NCBI GenBank assembly: GCA_021151665.1
Contig: JAGKWW010000033.1
Location: forward strand, 1-31,923
Length of the DNA stretch: 31,923 nt
Direction: 5' to 3'
DNA from: Flavobacteriaceae bacterium
Lineage (GTDB): Bacteria > Bacteroidota > Bacteroidia > Flavobacteriales > Flavobacteriaceae
Position 1 is the stretch's first letter. Every line of letters begins with the position of its first letter. Shown in pieces: positions 15,490 through 24,056 of this stretch. The notes beneath the pieces were generated by a model that saw only the letters and a program-made list of their open reading frames with translations, ran no database searches and was not told the origin of the DNA. Made by a program: the position numbers and the translations under genes.

Positions 15490-16031
15490 ATGATAAAACG
15501 GTTATTGCACGACCTCCTTTCCTTTGTAAAGAGGCCCACTGACGAAAGGCTGCAACTTAATTTAAAAGAGCGTCTGCTGGCGCTGATCATGTTATTTGGC
15601 ATCGATACTGTCCTGGCATACGGCGGTGCGCTGATTTCAGATTTTGCCGAAGCCGAAACCCATGCTGAAGGTATATTAGACAGCAGTTTGGAGGGTACTT
15701 TCGGGATGTTTTTAGGAATAGTTCTGGTGCCGTTTATTGAAGAGATCATTTTCCGGTATTTTTTCCGGTATGAAAGAATCAACCCATGGCTAATCAGCCG
15801 AAAGAAATGGAACGCAATTTCCCCTTTCTTGTTTATTCTTCGTCAATTGCTTTTGGGTTGGCACATATTTCTAACTTTTCATTCTCGTTTAATCATAATC
15901 TCTGGTTTTTGTACCCTTTGTTGGTTTTGCCACAGCTGTTCGGAGGATTGATTCTGGCATTTATCCGGGTGCGTTTCAATTTTAGATACGGGGTTGTCTA
16001 TCACATGCTTTGGAATCTTATATTTTGGTGA
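15490..16031 (+). pseudogene. CPBP-family intramembrane protease, frameshifted
   Basis: This encodes a CPBP (CAAX protease / bacteriocin-processing) membrane metalloprotease, split over two frames. From ATG 15490 the first frame gives two hydrophobic helices and motif 1, EEIIFR, then becomes nonsense after about 15825 and stops at 15951. The frame one base back continues with motif 2, IAFGLAH, and motif 3, YGVVYHMLWN, and stops at 16031. All three catalytic motifs exist but are divided. Adding one T in the ATTTCCCC run near 15820 would restore a smooth WNAIFPFLVYSSS. Alternatively, a perfect -1 slippery heptamer C CCT TTC lies at 15822-15828 in the correct phase. It is therefore a pseudogene, a homopolymer sequencing error, or a frameshift-expressed gene. 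The substrate is unknown. Confidence 0.8.
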
Positions 16032-16086
16032 TAAAGGGGAACGAAGAATAAGCCTAGTTATATAAACATTAGAACACGCAATATCG

Positions 16087-16123
16087 AAAAAGCCCCCTGC
16101 CAATAAAGACAAGGGGCTTTTTA
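16087..16123. terminator. Bidirectional terminator, CPBP gene and cphA copy 1
   Basis: Stem AAAAAGCCCC/GGGGCTTTTT (10 bp) with a 16-base loop lies between two convergent genes. The flanking A- and T-runs make it functional in both directions. It begins 18 bases beyond the cphA stop on the minus strand. Confidence 0.88.
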
Positions 16124-16140
16124 CTTGCAGATAATAAATC

Positions 16141-18780
16141 TTATGCCGACTGGCGCATGCGCTGTGCGGCCGCTTCTTCTTTTGCCTGTGCCTGTTTTAC
16201 CACGGCAACTACGCTGTCTATTTTATCAGTTAGCGCCACTATTAGGTCGCCATCCTGTGCATTTTCCATAGCGTGTGCAATGGCCGCTGTCTCTTCAGGC
16301 ACCATTTCGTAGGTAACATGCTTTTCGCAGCAGTTAAGCCCTTCCACCAGCAGCTTTACAATATCTTCTTCAGAACGGCCGCGAAGGTCGTCGTCCTGCC
16401 TGATGATTACGTGGTCAAACATACGTCCCGCAATCAACGCACATTCTTTGATGTCTTCATCGCGCCTGTCACCAACGCCGGTAATGATACCCACCTTACG
16501 ATTTGCGGTAATATTCTTCAGGTAATCTTCCACTGCCATAAAGCCGTGCGGGTTATGGGCATAATCGATCAATACGCCGAAGTGGTTGAACTCGAAGTGG
16601 TTAAGGCGTCCCGGAGTCTGCTCGTAAGACGGTGCGAAGGTTTCGAGCCCTTCCGCGATCTGCCTTGCCGTGAAGCCCCAAAGGTAAGCAGCAAGCGCAG
16701 CGGCCATTGCGTTGGCAATCATGAATTTTACTTTTCCGCCCACGGTAAGTGGCACATCCGCCACATTAATAATGCGCGTGCGCCGTGTGCCTTTTATGAT
16801 TGTAATGAAGTTATTCTCGAATACGGCTACGGTCTTGCCCATGCCTACAAGTTTTTGAACGTTGTCATTATTCTCGTCTAAGCTAAAGTAAGCTACGTTG
16901 CAATCGAGCTCGCGTGCTACTTTTACGCAGTAAGGATCCTCAGCATTCAGCACGGCATATCCGTCTTTTTTCACGGCGCGCGCTACTACGCCTTTCACGT
17001 TGGCAAGGTCGTCCAGATTATGGATGTCATTCAGCCCCAGGTGGTCTTCTTTAATGTTGGTAATGATGCCCACATCGCAACAGTCAAACGCCATCCCTGA
17101 GCGAAGGATTCCGCCGCGTGCCGTTTCCAGCACCGCAAACTCAACCTCCGGGTCTTTCAGGATGTACTGTGCACTCACAGGGCCTGTAGTATCGCCTTTT
17201 TCGCGGCGTTCCCCATTGATGTAGATACCATCGGTCGTGGTATATCCGGTAACAAAACCGGTACTCTGCGCGATATGTGCCAAAAGGCGCGTGGTCGTTG
17301 TTTTTCCGTTGGTACCCGTAACTGCGATAATAGGAATGCGGCTTGGCTTGGTAGGAGGGAACAGCATATCCACCACAGGGGCCGCAACGTTGCGTGGCTG
17401 GCCCTCGGTAGGGGCAAGGTGCATACGGAAGCCCGGTGCGGCATTCACTTCCAGCACCGCGCCGCCCGTTTCTGTAATGGGTTCGCTAAGTGTTTCCGCC
17501 ATGATATCAATACCGCAGATGTCGAGGCCTATCACCCGGGCTACACGTCGCGCCAGGGCAATATTTTCTGGGTGTACTTCATCGGTCACATCTATGGCAG
17601 ACCCGCCGGTGCTCAGGTTAGCAGTAGACTTCAGATAGACTACCTGCCCAACGCCGGGAACCGAAGATAATTCCATTCCCTGCTTATCAAGCATTACCTC
17701 GGTATCGCGGTCTACTTTGATCTTTGTAAGCATATTCTCGTGGCCATCGCCTCTTTTCGTATCATGGTTTACCAGGTCTATCAATGTAGCAATGGTGTCA
17801 ATCCCGTTACCTGTTACGTGCGCAGGAACCCTTTTTGCAGCCGCCACAAATTTGTTGTCGATAACCAGCACACGGAAGTCAAAGCCCGTGATGTATCGTT
17901 CAACAATAACCCTCCGTCCGTATTGCTGTGCAAAGGCTAAAGCGCCTATAGCCTCTTCCCACGAACTCACGTTTATGGTAGCGCCTTTGCCCTGGTTGCC
18001 GTCAAGCGGCTTTAATACCACAGGGTAGCCTATCTCATCAACGATCTCTTTAAGTGATTCTTCATCGGTGCAAATACTTCCTGTAGGTACGGGTACCGAG
18101 GCCGCTTTAAGCAGCTGCTTGGTTCGCTCCTTATTGCAGGCTATTTCTACTGCAAGCACGTTGGTCTTGTTAGTAGTGGTAGCCTGTATGCGCATCTGGC
18201 TTGCGCCATAACCCAGCTGTATCATGCTGTCGCTGCCAAGTCGCAGCGCGGGGATGCCTCTTTTTTCAGCTTCATCTACAATACTCTTGGTGCTGGGACC
18301 CAGCATATTGTATTGGTATATTTGCTTTAATTGTTTAATATCTTCGCACAGCTCATATTCATTGCCTGCAATCAGCGCTTCGGCAATGCGTACCGCCGCT
18401 TTCGCAGCGTAGATTCCGGCTTCTTCATCCTGGTAAGTAAATACCACGTTGTAAACCCCATCCTCTTTTGTAGAGCGTGTGCGCCCGTAACCGCATTTCA
18501 TTCCGGCCATGGTTTGTATTTCAAGTGCAATATGCTCGATTACGTGGCCCATCCAGGTGCCCATTTCTACACGCTTAAAAAATCCGCCACGTTCTCCCTC
18601 GCTGCATTCATGCTCTATCATCCCGGGAAGCAGTGCCTGCAGGCGTTCGCGGAATCCGGGTATCTTATCAGTAGGGTAGTTTTCCATCTCCTCGAGGTCG
18701 AGGCGCATTTGTATCAGTTTCTTCCTGTAGTTACTCCAAACATTAGGCCCACGGAGAGCCTGTATCTTCAAAATTTTCAT
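16141..18780 (-). CDS. cphA: Cyanophycin synthetase (copy 1)
   Basis: This enzyme polymerises Asp and Arg, with ATP, into cyanophycin: a poly-Asp backbone with Arg on the beta-carboxyls. Its 879 residues are the usual length. Seen: the N-terminal domain (1-160) with His79-x-x-Glu82-His83 in MGHVIEHIALE, the position described as a primer-generating hydrolytic site; the ATP-grasp domain (about 220-480) with YPVVLKPLDGNQGKGATINV, GFDFRVLVIDN and LEVNAAPGFRMHLAPTEG; and the Mur-ligase-like domain with P-loop VTGTNGKTTTTRL, ETARGGILRSG, NIKEDHLG and LIDYAHNP. Both ATP sites look intact, so it is CphA1-like rather than the dipeptide-using CphA2. It is divergent from cphB copy 1. The first 50 residues match copy 2 at 41 positions. 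Confidence 0.96.
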   Translation of the reverse strand: MKILKIQALRGPNVWSNYRKKLIQMRLDLEEMENYPTDKIPGFRERLQALLPGMIEHECSEGERGGFFKRVEMGTWMGHVIEHIALEIQTMAGMKCGYGRTRSTKEDGVYNVVFTYQDEEAGIYAAKAAVRIAEALIAGNEYELCEDIKQLKQIYQYNMLGPSTKSIVDEAEKRGIPALRLGSDSMIQLGYGASQMRIQATTTNKTNVLAVEIACNKERTKQLLKAASVPVPTGSICTDEESLKEIVDEIGYPVVLKPLDGNQGKGATINVSSWEEAIGALAFAQQYGRRVIVERYITGFDFRVLVIDNKFVAAAKRVPAHVTGNGIDTIATLIDLVNHDTKRGDGHENMLTKIKVDRDTEVMLDKQGMELSSVPGVGQVVYLKSTANLSTGGSAIDVTDEVHPENIALARRVARVIGLDICGIDIMAETLSEPITETGGAVLEVNAAPGFRMHLAPTEGQPRNVAAPVVDMLFPPTKPSRIPIIAVTGTNGKTTTTRLLAHIAQSTGFVTGYTTTDGIYINGERREKGDTTGPVSAQYILKDPEVEFAVLETARGGILRSGMAFDCCDVGIITNIKEDHLGLNDIHNLDDLANVKGVVARAVKKDGYAVLNAEDPYCVKVARELDCNVAYFSLDENNDNVQKLVGMGKTVAVFENNFITIIKGTRRTRIINVADVPLTVGGKVKFMIANAMAAALAAYLWGFTARQIAEGLETFAPSYEQTPGRLNHFEFNHFGVLIDYAHNPHGFMAVEDYLKNITANRKVGIITGVGDRRDEDIKECALIAGRMFDHVIIRQDDDLRGRSEEDIVKLLVEGLNCCEKHVTYEMVPEETAAIAHAMENAQDGDLIVALTDKIDSVVAVVKQAQAKEEAAAQRMRQSA

Positions 18781-18831
18781 AGTGTTGGTATAAGTATGCC
18801 GTTCTTTATAAATATGTTTTCTCTTCAGCGT

Positions 18832-18851
18832 GACCGGCAGGATCCCCGGTC
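18832..18851. promoter_or_regulatory. Near-palindrome in the cphA-cphB divergent spacer
   Basis: GACCGGCAGGATCCCCGGTC: 6-base arms GACCGG/CCGGTC around an 8-base centre. It sits 52 bases upstream of the cphA ATG, so it could be an operator or a leader hairpin. No equivalent is seen in the second cphA-cphB spacer, which weakens a shared regulatory role. Confidence 0.3.
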
Positions 18852-18986
18852 TGTTCTTTTAAATGGTTAGAAATCGTTGTAATTGATCTTTGTTGATGTC
18901 ACAAAATAAATTACAGATACTGCGATTTCAATAAACATTAGCAAAACTTTATCGTCATACTTACAATTCTTTCACTAAAAGCGTTA

Positions 18987-18994
18987 TATTTTTG
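18987..18994 (+). promoter_or_regulatory. -7 box for cphB copy 1
   Basis: TATTTTTG, an exact TAnnTTTG match. It overlaps the upstream in-frame ATG at 18992, so that codon cannot be on the transcript and the start at 19025 is favoured. Confidence 0.5.
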
Positions 18995-19024
18995 AAAATA
19001 TTAACATGTAAAGAGATTACTGCC

Positions 19025-19897
19025 ATGGCAAAAGGAAAACTTGTAATTATCGGCGGAGCCGAAGATAAAGGGGAACCTGACAAAAAAAAAGGTAAAGACA
19101 ACGACCTCGCCGTTGATGATTATTATGAAAACGGCATCCTGAAACGCATCATAGATGAGTCGCGCCGGAAAGAAAAATCGCGCATCGAAATACTCACCAC
19201 CGCCTCGACCGTAGCGGATGAACTGGGGAATGATTATAAAATGGCTTTTACCCGACTCGGGGCCGAGAACCTCGATGTACTGAATATCACTACCCGGGAC
19301 GAAGCCCACGATGAAAATATACTTAAGCGCCTGAAAGCGGCGGATGTAGTGATGGTTACCGGTGGCGACCAGATGCGGCTCACGTCAATCCTTGGTGGTA
19401 CCCCTTTCCTGGAGATGCTGGTTGAGAAGTATAACAAGGAAGATTTCATTTATGCAGGTAGTTCGGCAGGGGCAGCCGCGGCTTCTAATAACATGGTTTT
19501 TCAGGGAACGAGCGATGTTTCACTATTTAAAGGAATGGTTCGGGTAACCAGTGGCCTTGGCCTGATGAACAACGTTATAGTAGATACCCATTTCGTTACG
19601 CGCGGACGTATAGGAAGGCTATTGCAGATAGTGGTTGCCAATCCGAGGCTGCTGGGAATCGGGCTTGAAGAGAATGCTGCATTGCTTGTGCACAATAACA
19701 AGATGGAGGCTATAGGCCCGGGGATGACCATGCTCGTAGACGGACGTTGCATTACCGATTCTAATTTTAATGATATTGACGATGGTGAGGCAATCTCGAT
19801 TGAAAACGTAACCATCCACGTTATGTCCAAATATGATGTTTATAACATGGAAAAACACAAGCTTAACATTGACCACCGGAACAATGACGACGAGTAA
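19025..19897 (+). CDS. cphB: Cyanophycinase (copy 1), cytoplasmic
   Basis: This serine exopeptidase of the peptidase S51 type cuts cyanophycin to beta-Asp-Arg dipeptides. It has 290 residues. Seen: the opening MAKGKLVIIGGAEDKG; VVMVTGGDQMRLTSILGGT; the nucleophile elbow YAGSSAGAAAASNNM (Ser in SSAGA); and IVDTHFVTRGRIGRL with the conserved His. There is no signal peptide, so it acts inside the cell rather than as a secreted CphE-type depolymerase. Residues about 17-28 form a Lys/Asp-rich insertion not shared with copy 2. The start at 19025 aligns with copy 2 and lies downstream of a -7 box; an in-frame ATG at 18992 would add 11 residues and is rejected. It is divergent from cphA copy 1 and convergent with cphA copy 2. 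Confidence 0.94.
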   Translation: MAKGKLVIIGGAEDKGEPDKKKGKDNDLAVDDYYENGILKRIIDESRRKEKSRIEILTTASTVADELGNDYKMAFTRLGAENLDVLNITTRDEAHDENILKRLKAADVVMVTGGDQMRLTSILGGTPFLEMLVEKYNKEDFIYAGSSAGAAAASNNMVFQGTSDVSLFKGMVRVTSGLGLMNNVIVDTHFVTRGRIGRLLQIVVANPRLLGIGLEENAALLVHNNKMEAIGPGMTMLVDGRCITDSNFNDIDDGEAISIENVTIHVMSKYDVYNMEKHKLNIDHRNNDDE

Positions 19898-19911
19898 AAG
19901 TTATTCTGGAT

Positions 19912-20110
19912 GATGAATTTTAAATTTTGAATTATTCCATTTCACAGAGATTCACAGAGAAGGCACAAAGATTCGCAGAAGAGTTTGCGCAGAATTTCGA
20001 ATTTACACAAACAATTATAGCCACCGGTTCGCCCCCCTCTCCTTCGGAGAGGGGCCGGGGGTGAGGTTTTCAGACACGAATTTCACGGATTGTCACAAAC
20101 CATTATACAC
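19912..20110. repeat. Mosaic of intergenic repeats between cphB copy 1 and cphA copy 2
   Basis: No gene is present. In order: AT-rich words of the AATTTTGAATT type (about 19912-19937); a single arm of the CACAGAG/CGCAGA repeat (about 19942-19995); a 9-bp hairpin CCCCTCTCC/GGAGAGGGG (20034-20042 and 20046-20054) followed by GCCGGGGGTGAGG; then an ACGAATTTCACGGATTGTCAC word (about 20076-20096). Each type looks like a dispersed repeat. Confidence 0.6.
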
Positions 20111-20157
20111 TCGATGAGTTGTTGTGCGCATTGTTTATAAGCCTTACCACTTTACAT

Positions 20158-20185
20158 AAAAAAAGCAGCCGAAGCTGCTTTTTTT
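20158..20185. terminator. Bidirectional terminator between cphB copy 1 and cphA copy 2
   Basis: A perfect 12-bp inverted repeat AAAAAAAGCAGC/GCTGCTTTTTTT around loop CGAA ends one base beyond the stop codon of the minus-strand cphA. It gives a strong U-tract in both directions. Confidence 0.93.
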
Positions 20186-20186
20186 A

Positions 20187-22808
20187 TTATAAACCTTGTT
20201 CATTTTCCCGGTCGAGGTAACCCTGGACGATCTCGATAGCATTGGTTACCACATCGCTTAGCGCCACGATGTAACTTCCTTCTGCGGCGTTGTCAATAGC
20301 ATGCTGCAGCGCTTCGGTCTCTTTCGGGATGAATTCGTAAGTGACTTCTCTTCCCGAGGCGGAAATGCCTTCCATGATGAGGTTGTTGATGTTATCATCG
20401 GTACGGCCCCGCAGGTGCTTTTCCTGGCGGATAATAATGTGGTCGAACATGCGCGCAGCAATCGTCGCGCATTCGCGGATATCCTCGTCGCGACGGTCTC
20501 CCACACCTGCAATGATACCGATCTTGTTAGCAGATTCTATACTTTTCATATAATCCTCAATAGCGCGATAGCCTGCAGGATTATGCGCGAAGTCGATCAT
20601 TACACAGAACTTCCGGAAACGGAAGATATTCATACGACCCGGAGTCTGGGCGGCTCCCGGAATAAAGGTTTTCAGCGAAAGGCTGATATCATCGGTTTTA
20701 AAGCCCCAAAGGTAAGAGGCTAGGGTGGCGGCAAGAACGTTCGCGATCATGAACTTCGCCTTTCCGCCCAAGGTAAGCGGCACATGCGACGCTTTTTCGA
20801 TGCGTATTTTCCATTCACCTTTTTTAATCGTAATAAAGCCATTCTCGTAAACGGCCGTAATGCGTCCCTGGCGCGCCATCTCAACAATTACCGGACTGTT
20901 CTCATCCATACTAAAGTAGGCCACGTTGCAGTCGAGGTCTTCGGCAATGTCTACGCAGGTAGGGTCATCGGCATTGAGCACTGCCCAGCCATCTTTTTTC
21001 ACGCTGCGCACCACCACGCTTTTTACGCGTGCAAGGTCGTCCAGCGTATGGATGTCGTTCAGGCCAAGGTGGTCCTCCTGTATATTGGTAATGATCCCGA
21101 TATCGCAACGGCTAAAGCCCAGCCCAGAGCGAAGTATTCCGCCGCGCGCCGTTTCGAGTACAGCAAATTCTACCGTTGGGTCTTTCAGGATATATTCTGC
21201 GCTGTAGGGGCCTGTGGTATCGCCTTTTTCAAGCATGTGGTTTTGCACATAAATACCGTCTGAGGTTGTAAAGCCTACCTTATAGCCGTTGTTCTTTACG
21301 ATGTGGGCAACAAGCCTGGTGGTAGTGGTTTTCCCGTTAGTGCCGGTTACCGCAATGATAGGGATGCGGCTTGGCTTGCCCGGAGGGTAGAGCATGTCTA
21401 TGACCGGTGAGGCTACGTTGCGCGGAAGCCCTTCGCTTGGGGCAAGGTGCATGCGGAAGCCCGGAGCGGCGTTTACTTCGAGTATCACACCGCCATTTTC
21501 GCGGAGGGGTTGCGTAAGGTTTTCGGCCATAATATCAATGCCGCATACATCGAGCCCGATGACGCGTGCAATACGTTCGCAAAGGAAAATGTTTTCCGGG
21601 TGCATCATATCGGTTACATCTACCGATGTGCCGCCCGTGCTAAGGTTGGCGGTCGATTTCAGGTAGACGATCTCGCCGGCCGCCGGAACCGTTTCTATGG
21701 TGTAGCCCTTTTTGTCAAGAAGGTCCGTCGTATCGCGGTCGATGGCAATCTCGGTCAGTACGTTTTCGTGTCCGTAGCCACGCCGTGGGTCGGTATTTTC
21801 TTTATCGATGAGCTCCTGTATCGTAAGCTTGCCGTCGCCTTTCACGTGTGCAGGCACGCGCTGGGCGGCAGCCACCACTTTATTGTCAATGACCAGCACA
21901 CGGAAATCAAAGCCGGTAATGAATTTCTCTACAATAACGCGGTTGCCGTATTTTTGGGCGAATTCCAGCCCGGCCTTTGCGTCTTCCAGATTGGTCACAT
22001 TGATAGAGGCGCCTTTGCCATGGTTGCCGTCCAGCGGCTTCAGCACGATAGGGTAGCCAATCTTTTCAATGATCTCTTCCAGCCCTTTTACGGTACCGCA
22101 TATCCCGCCACCCGCCACAGGTATTGAGTTAGCCTGGAGCATTCGTTTGGTAAGTTCTTTGTTGCAGGCAATATCTACCGCGATATGACTGGTGCGGTTG
22201 GTTATGGTTGCCTGAAAGCGTATCTGGTTTACGCCATAGCCCAACTGTACAAGGGAGTTGGTGCCCATGCGTATCCAGGGGATGTCGCGCGCCACCGCTT
22301 CTTCCACAATGCTGCCCGTACTTGGGCCCAGGCGGTCGCGTTCGCGAATTTCGCGCATACGCTGAATATCGGCCTGTACATCATAGTCTTCTCCTTTTAT
22401 CAAGGCTTCGGCAATGCGCACGGCAGCTTCGGCGGCGTAGATACCGGCATTCTCTTCGATGTAACTAAATACTACGTTATAGGTGCCGGGCGTTTTGGTC
22501 TCGCGTGTTCGGCCGTAGCCGGTATCCATCCCTGCCAGCGTTTGTATTTCGAGTGCAATATGTTCAATCACGTGGCCCATCCAGGTACCGCGTTCTACCC
22601 TGAAAAAAAAGCCGCCCGGGCCTTTCTCGCTGCAGCGGTGGGTTTGCAGGGAGGGGAGCATTTGCTCTATCCTTTCCCTGAAGCCCGGTATTTTGTTGGT
22701 AGGGTATTCTTCCATCTCCTCGAGGTCGAGGCGCATTTGTATCAGTTTTTTGCGGTATACGCTCCAGATGTTCGGTCCGCGCAGGACCTGTATCTTCAGA
22801 ATTTTCAT
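20187..22808 (-). CDS. cphA: Cyanophycin synthetase (copy 2)
   Basis: This is a second full-length cyanophycin synthetase (873 residues), paralogous to the one at 16141-18780. It has the same three-domain layout: an N-terminal domain with His79, Glu82 and His83 in MGHVIEHIALE; ATP-grasp with YPIVLKPLDGNHGKGASINV and LEVNAAPGFRMHLAPSEG; and a Mur-ligase-like domain with VTGTNGKTTTTRL, ETARGGILRSG, NIQEDHLG and MIDFAHNP. Both ATP sites appear intact. Differences from copy 1 include basic-to-polar changes in the domain linkers and a shorter C-terminal tail (VQGYLDRENEQGL). The two paralogues have clearly diverged rather than being a recent duplication. It is divergent from cphB copy 2. Whether the copies differ in primer use or conditions of expression cannot be read here. 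Confidence 0.96.
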   Translation of the reverse strand: MKILKIQVLRGPNIWSVYRKKLIQMRLDLEEMEEYPTNKIPGFRERIEQMLPSLQTHRCSEKGPGGFFFRVERGTWMGHVIEHIALEIQTLAGMDTGYGRTRETKTPGTYNVVFSYIEENAGIYAAEAAVRIAEALIKGEDYDVQADIQRMREIRERDRLGPSTGSIVEEAVARDIPWIRMGTNSLVQLGYGVNQIRFQATITNRTSHIAVDIACNKELTKRMLQANSIPVAGGGICGTVKGLEEIIEKIGYPIVLKPLDGNHGKGASINVTNLEDAKAGLEFAQKYGNRVIVEKFITGFDFRVLVIDNKVVAAAQRVPAHVKGDGKLTIQELIDKENTDPRRGYGHENVLTEIAIDRDTTDLLDKKGYTIETVPAAGEIVYLKSTANLSTGGTSVDVTDMMHPENIFLCERIARVIGLDVCGIDIMAENLTQPLRENGGVILEVNAAPGFRMHLAPSEGLPRNVASPVIDMLYPPGKPSRIPIIAVTGTNGKTTTTRLVAHIVKNNGYKVGFTTSDGIYVQNHMLEKGDTTGPYSAEYILKDPTVEFAVLETARGGILRSGLGFSRCDIGIITNIQEDHLGLNDIHTLDDLARVKSVVVRSVKKDGWAVLNADDPTCVDIAEDLDCNVAYFSMDENSPVIVEMARQGRITAVYENGFITIKKGEWKIRIEKASHVPLTLGGKAKFMIANVLAATLASYLWGFKTDDISLSLKTFIPGAAQTPGRMNIFRFRKFCVMIDFAHNPAGYRAIEDYMKSIESANKIGIIAGVGDRRDEDIRECATIAARMFDHIIIRQEKHLRGRTDDNINNLIMEGISASGREVTYEFIPKETEALQHAIDNAAEGSYIVALSDVVTNAIEIVQGYLDRENEQGL

Positions 22809-23008
22809 AGGGGAAGAAGTGGTATAGTGTTAGTTTATCGGTGTTTAGGGGGTCGATTTAGGGATATTTAGCGAAGCGTCCTAAAACAATTATTAATTCG
22901 TCAGAAATTTACTTAAAAAGTTTTTTAAAAGTTACCTTTACAATAATAACATTAATATTTTTTAACTGCAACACCGCTGCAGATAAATCTCAGTTAAATG
23001 AATTTAAT

Positions 23009-23016
23009 TAATTTTG
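23009..23016 (+). promoter_or_regulatory. -7 box adjoining the cphB copy 2 start
   Basis: TAATTTTG, an exact TAnnTTTG match, ends 4 bases before the ATG at 23021. This would predict a leader of zero to one base. The AT-rich context makes chance matches likely. Confidence 0.35.
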
Positions 23017-23020
23017 CAGC

Positions 23021-23962
23021 ATGAATGAAGTAAAGGGTAAACTAATTATTATAGGAGGCGCGGTAGATAAAGGTAGCTTTACCGAAGCCAGTTTTGACAA
23101 GAATGTAGCCAATAATCTCAACTTTTTCGAAACCGGGATATTGAGGCGCATTATCAGCGAGTCTAAGCACCATGAAGATTCACGCATAGAGGTGATCACT
23201 ACCGCATCGGTAATTCCGAGGGAAGTGGGCCCGCAATATGTAAAGGCATTTGAGTACCTGCGCGCTAAGAACGTAGGGCTGCTGTATATTGAAAAACGCG
23301 AGCAGACTACCGACCCCGAGATACTTGCGCGTATTCAGGCGGCCGATGTGGTAATGTTTACCGGCGGCGACCAGTTGCGCCTTACCTCGATACTGGGAGG
23401 TACCAAGCTTCACGATATTATCCTGGATAAGTTCCGCAATGAGGAATTCATCTACGCGGGAACATCGGCAGGGGCAGCGGCGGCATCCAACAACATGATC
23501 TACCAGGGCAGCAGCCATGAGGCGTTGCTAAAGGGTGAAGTGAAGATAACCAGCGGGCTCAGCCTTATACAGAACGTAATTATTGATACGCACTTTGTAC
23601 AGCGTGGCCGTATCGGCAGGCTTTTCCAGGCTGTGGTGGGCAATCCGCGCGTACTTGGCATTGGCCTTGGTGAAGACACCGGGCTTTTGATAAAAGGCGA
23701 TATGGTGATGGAAGCCATCGGCTCGGGGCTTGTAATTCTGGTTGACGGGCGGAACATTATGGACACCAACCTGACGCAGGTAGAAATGGGCAGGCCTATC
23801 TCAATCAACAACCTGACGGTGCACGTGATGAGCATGTATGACACCTATGACCTGAAGTCGAATAAAATGGAGATACACAATTCACAGTACTCTATTCCGC
23901 TGGTTATTCCGGCTGAGGCCGACGATGACACGCCAACGCCCGAAAGCGAAATGCTGGAATAA
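23021..23962 (+). CDS. cphB: Cyanophycinase (copy 2), cytoplasmic
   Basis: This is a second intracellular cyanophycinase (313 residues). Seen: MNEVKGKLIIIGGAVDKGS at the N terminus; VVMFTGGDQLRLTSILGGT; the nucleophile elbow YAGTSAGAAAASNNM; and IIDTHFVQRGRIGRLFQ. It has a Thr before the catalytic Ser where copy 1 has Ser, and an acidic C-terminal tail after about residue 288 (EADDDTPTPESEMLE) that copy 1 lacks. There is no signal peptide. It releases beta-Asp-Arg dipeptides, the substrate expected for the peptidase gene 94 bases downstream. It is divergent from cphA copy 2 and followed by a terminator hairpin. Confidence 0.95.
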   Translation: MNEVKGKLIIIGGAVDKGSFTEASFDKNVANNLNFFETGILRRIISESKHHEDSRIEVITTASVIPREVGPQYVKAFEYLRAKNVGLLYIEKREQTTDPEILARIQAADVVMFTGGDQLRLTSILGGTKLHDIILDKFRNEEFIYAGTSAGAAAASNNMIYQGSSHEALLKGEVKITSGLSLIQNVIIDTHFVQRGRIGRLFQAVVGNPRVLGIGLGEDTGLLIKGDMVMEAIGSGLVILVDGRNIMDTNLTQVEMGRPISINNLTVHVMSMYDTYDLKSNKMEIHNSQYSIPLVIPAEADDDTPTPESEMLE

Positions 23963-23985
23963 GCTAAAGTTAATTATACAATAAA

Positions 23986-24025
23986 AAGCGCAGGATGTTG
24001 TAAGCATTACTGCGCTTCTTTTTTT
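23986..24025 (+). terminator. Intrinsic terminator after cphB copy 2
   Basis: An 8-bp stem AAGCGCAG/CTGCGCTT with a 16-base loop that can itself fold (ATG/CAT) is followed by CTTTTTTT. It separates cphB from the isoaspartyl peptidase gene, which must then have its own promoter or depend on read-through. Confidence 0.88.
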
Positions 24026-24056
24026 ACATTTAGTCCGCAAACAAAACAAGACAATT

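Noticed and set aside
16141..18780. Possible reading of the cphA proteins as MurC/MurE-type ligases or ATP-grasp fusions
   Set aside because: The N-domain, ATP-grasp and Mur-ligase order, the ~875-residue length and the adjacent cyanophycinases all fit cyanophycin synthetase.
18900..18990. Search for a promoter for cphA on the minus strand
   Set aside because: Only words such as TTATTTTG, with a mismatched box, were found; none is good enough to list.
18992..19024. Upstream in-frame ATG for cphB copy 1
   Set aside because: It overlaps a perfect -7 box, and the extra 11 residues have no counterpart in cphB copy 2.
21447..22127. 226-codon and similar plus-strand ORFs opposite cphA copy 2 (also 22185-22871 and 16273-16881)
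   Set aside because: They lie within the antisense strand of conserved synthetase domains, show no recognisable motif, and recur at the same relative positions opposite both cphA copies, as expected of shadow frames.
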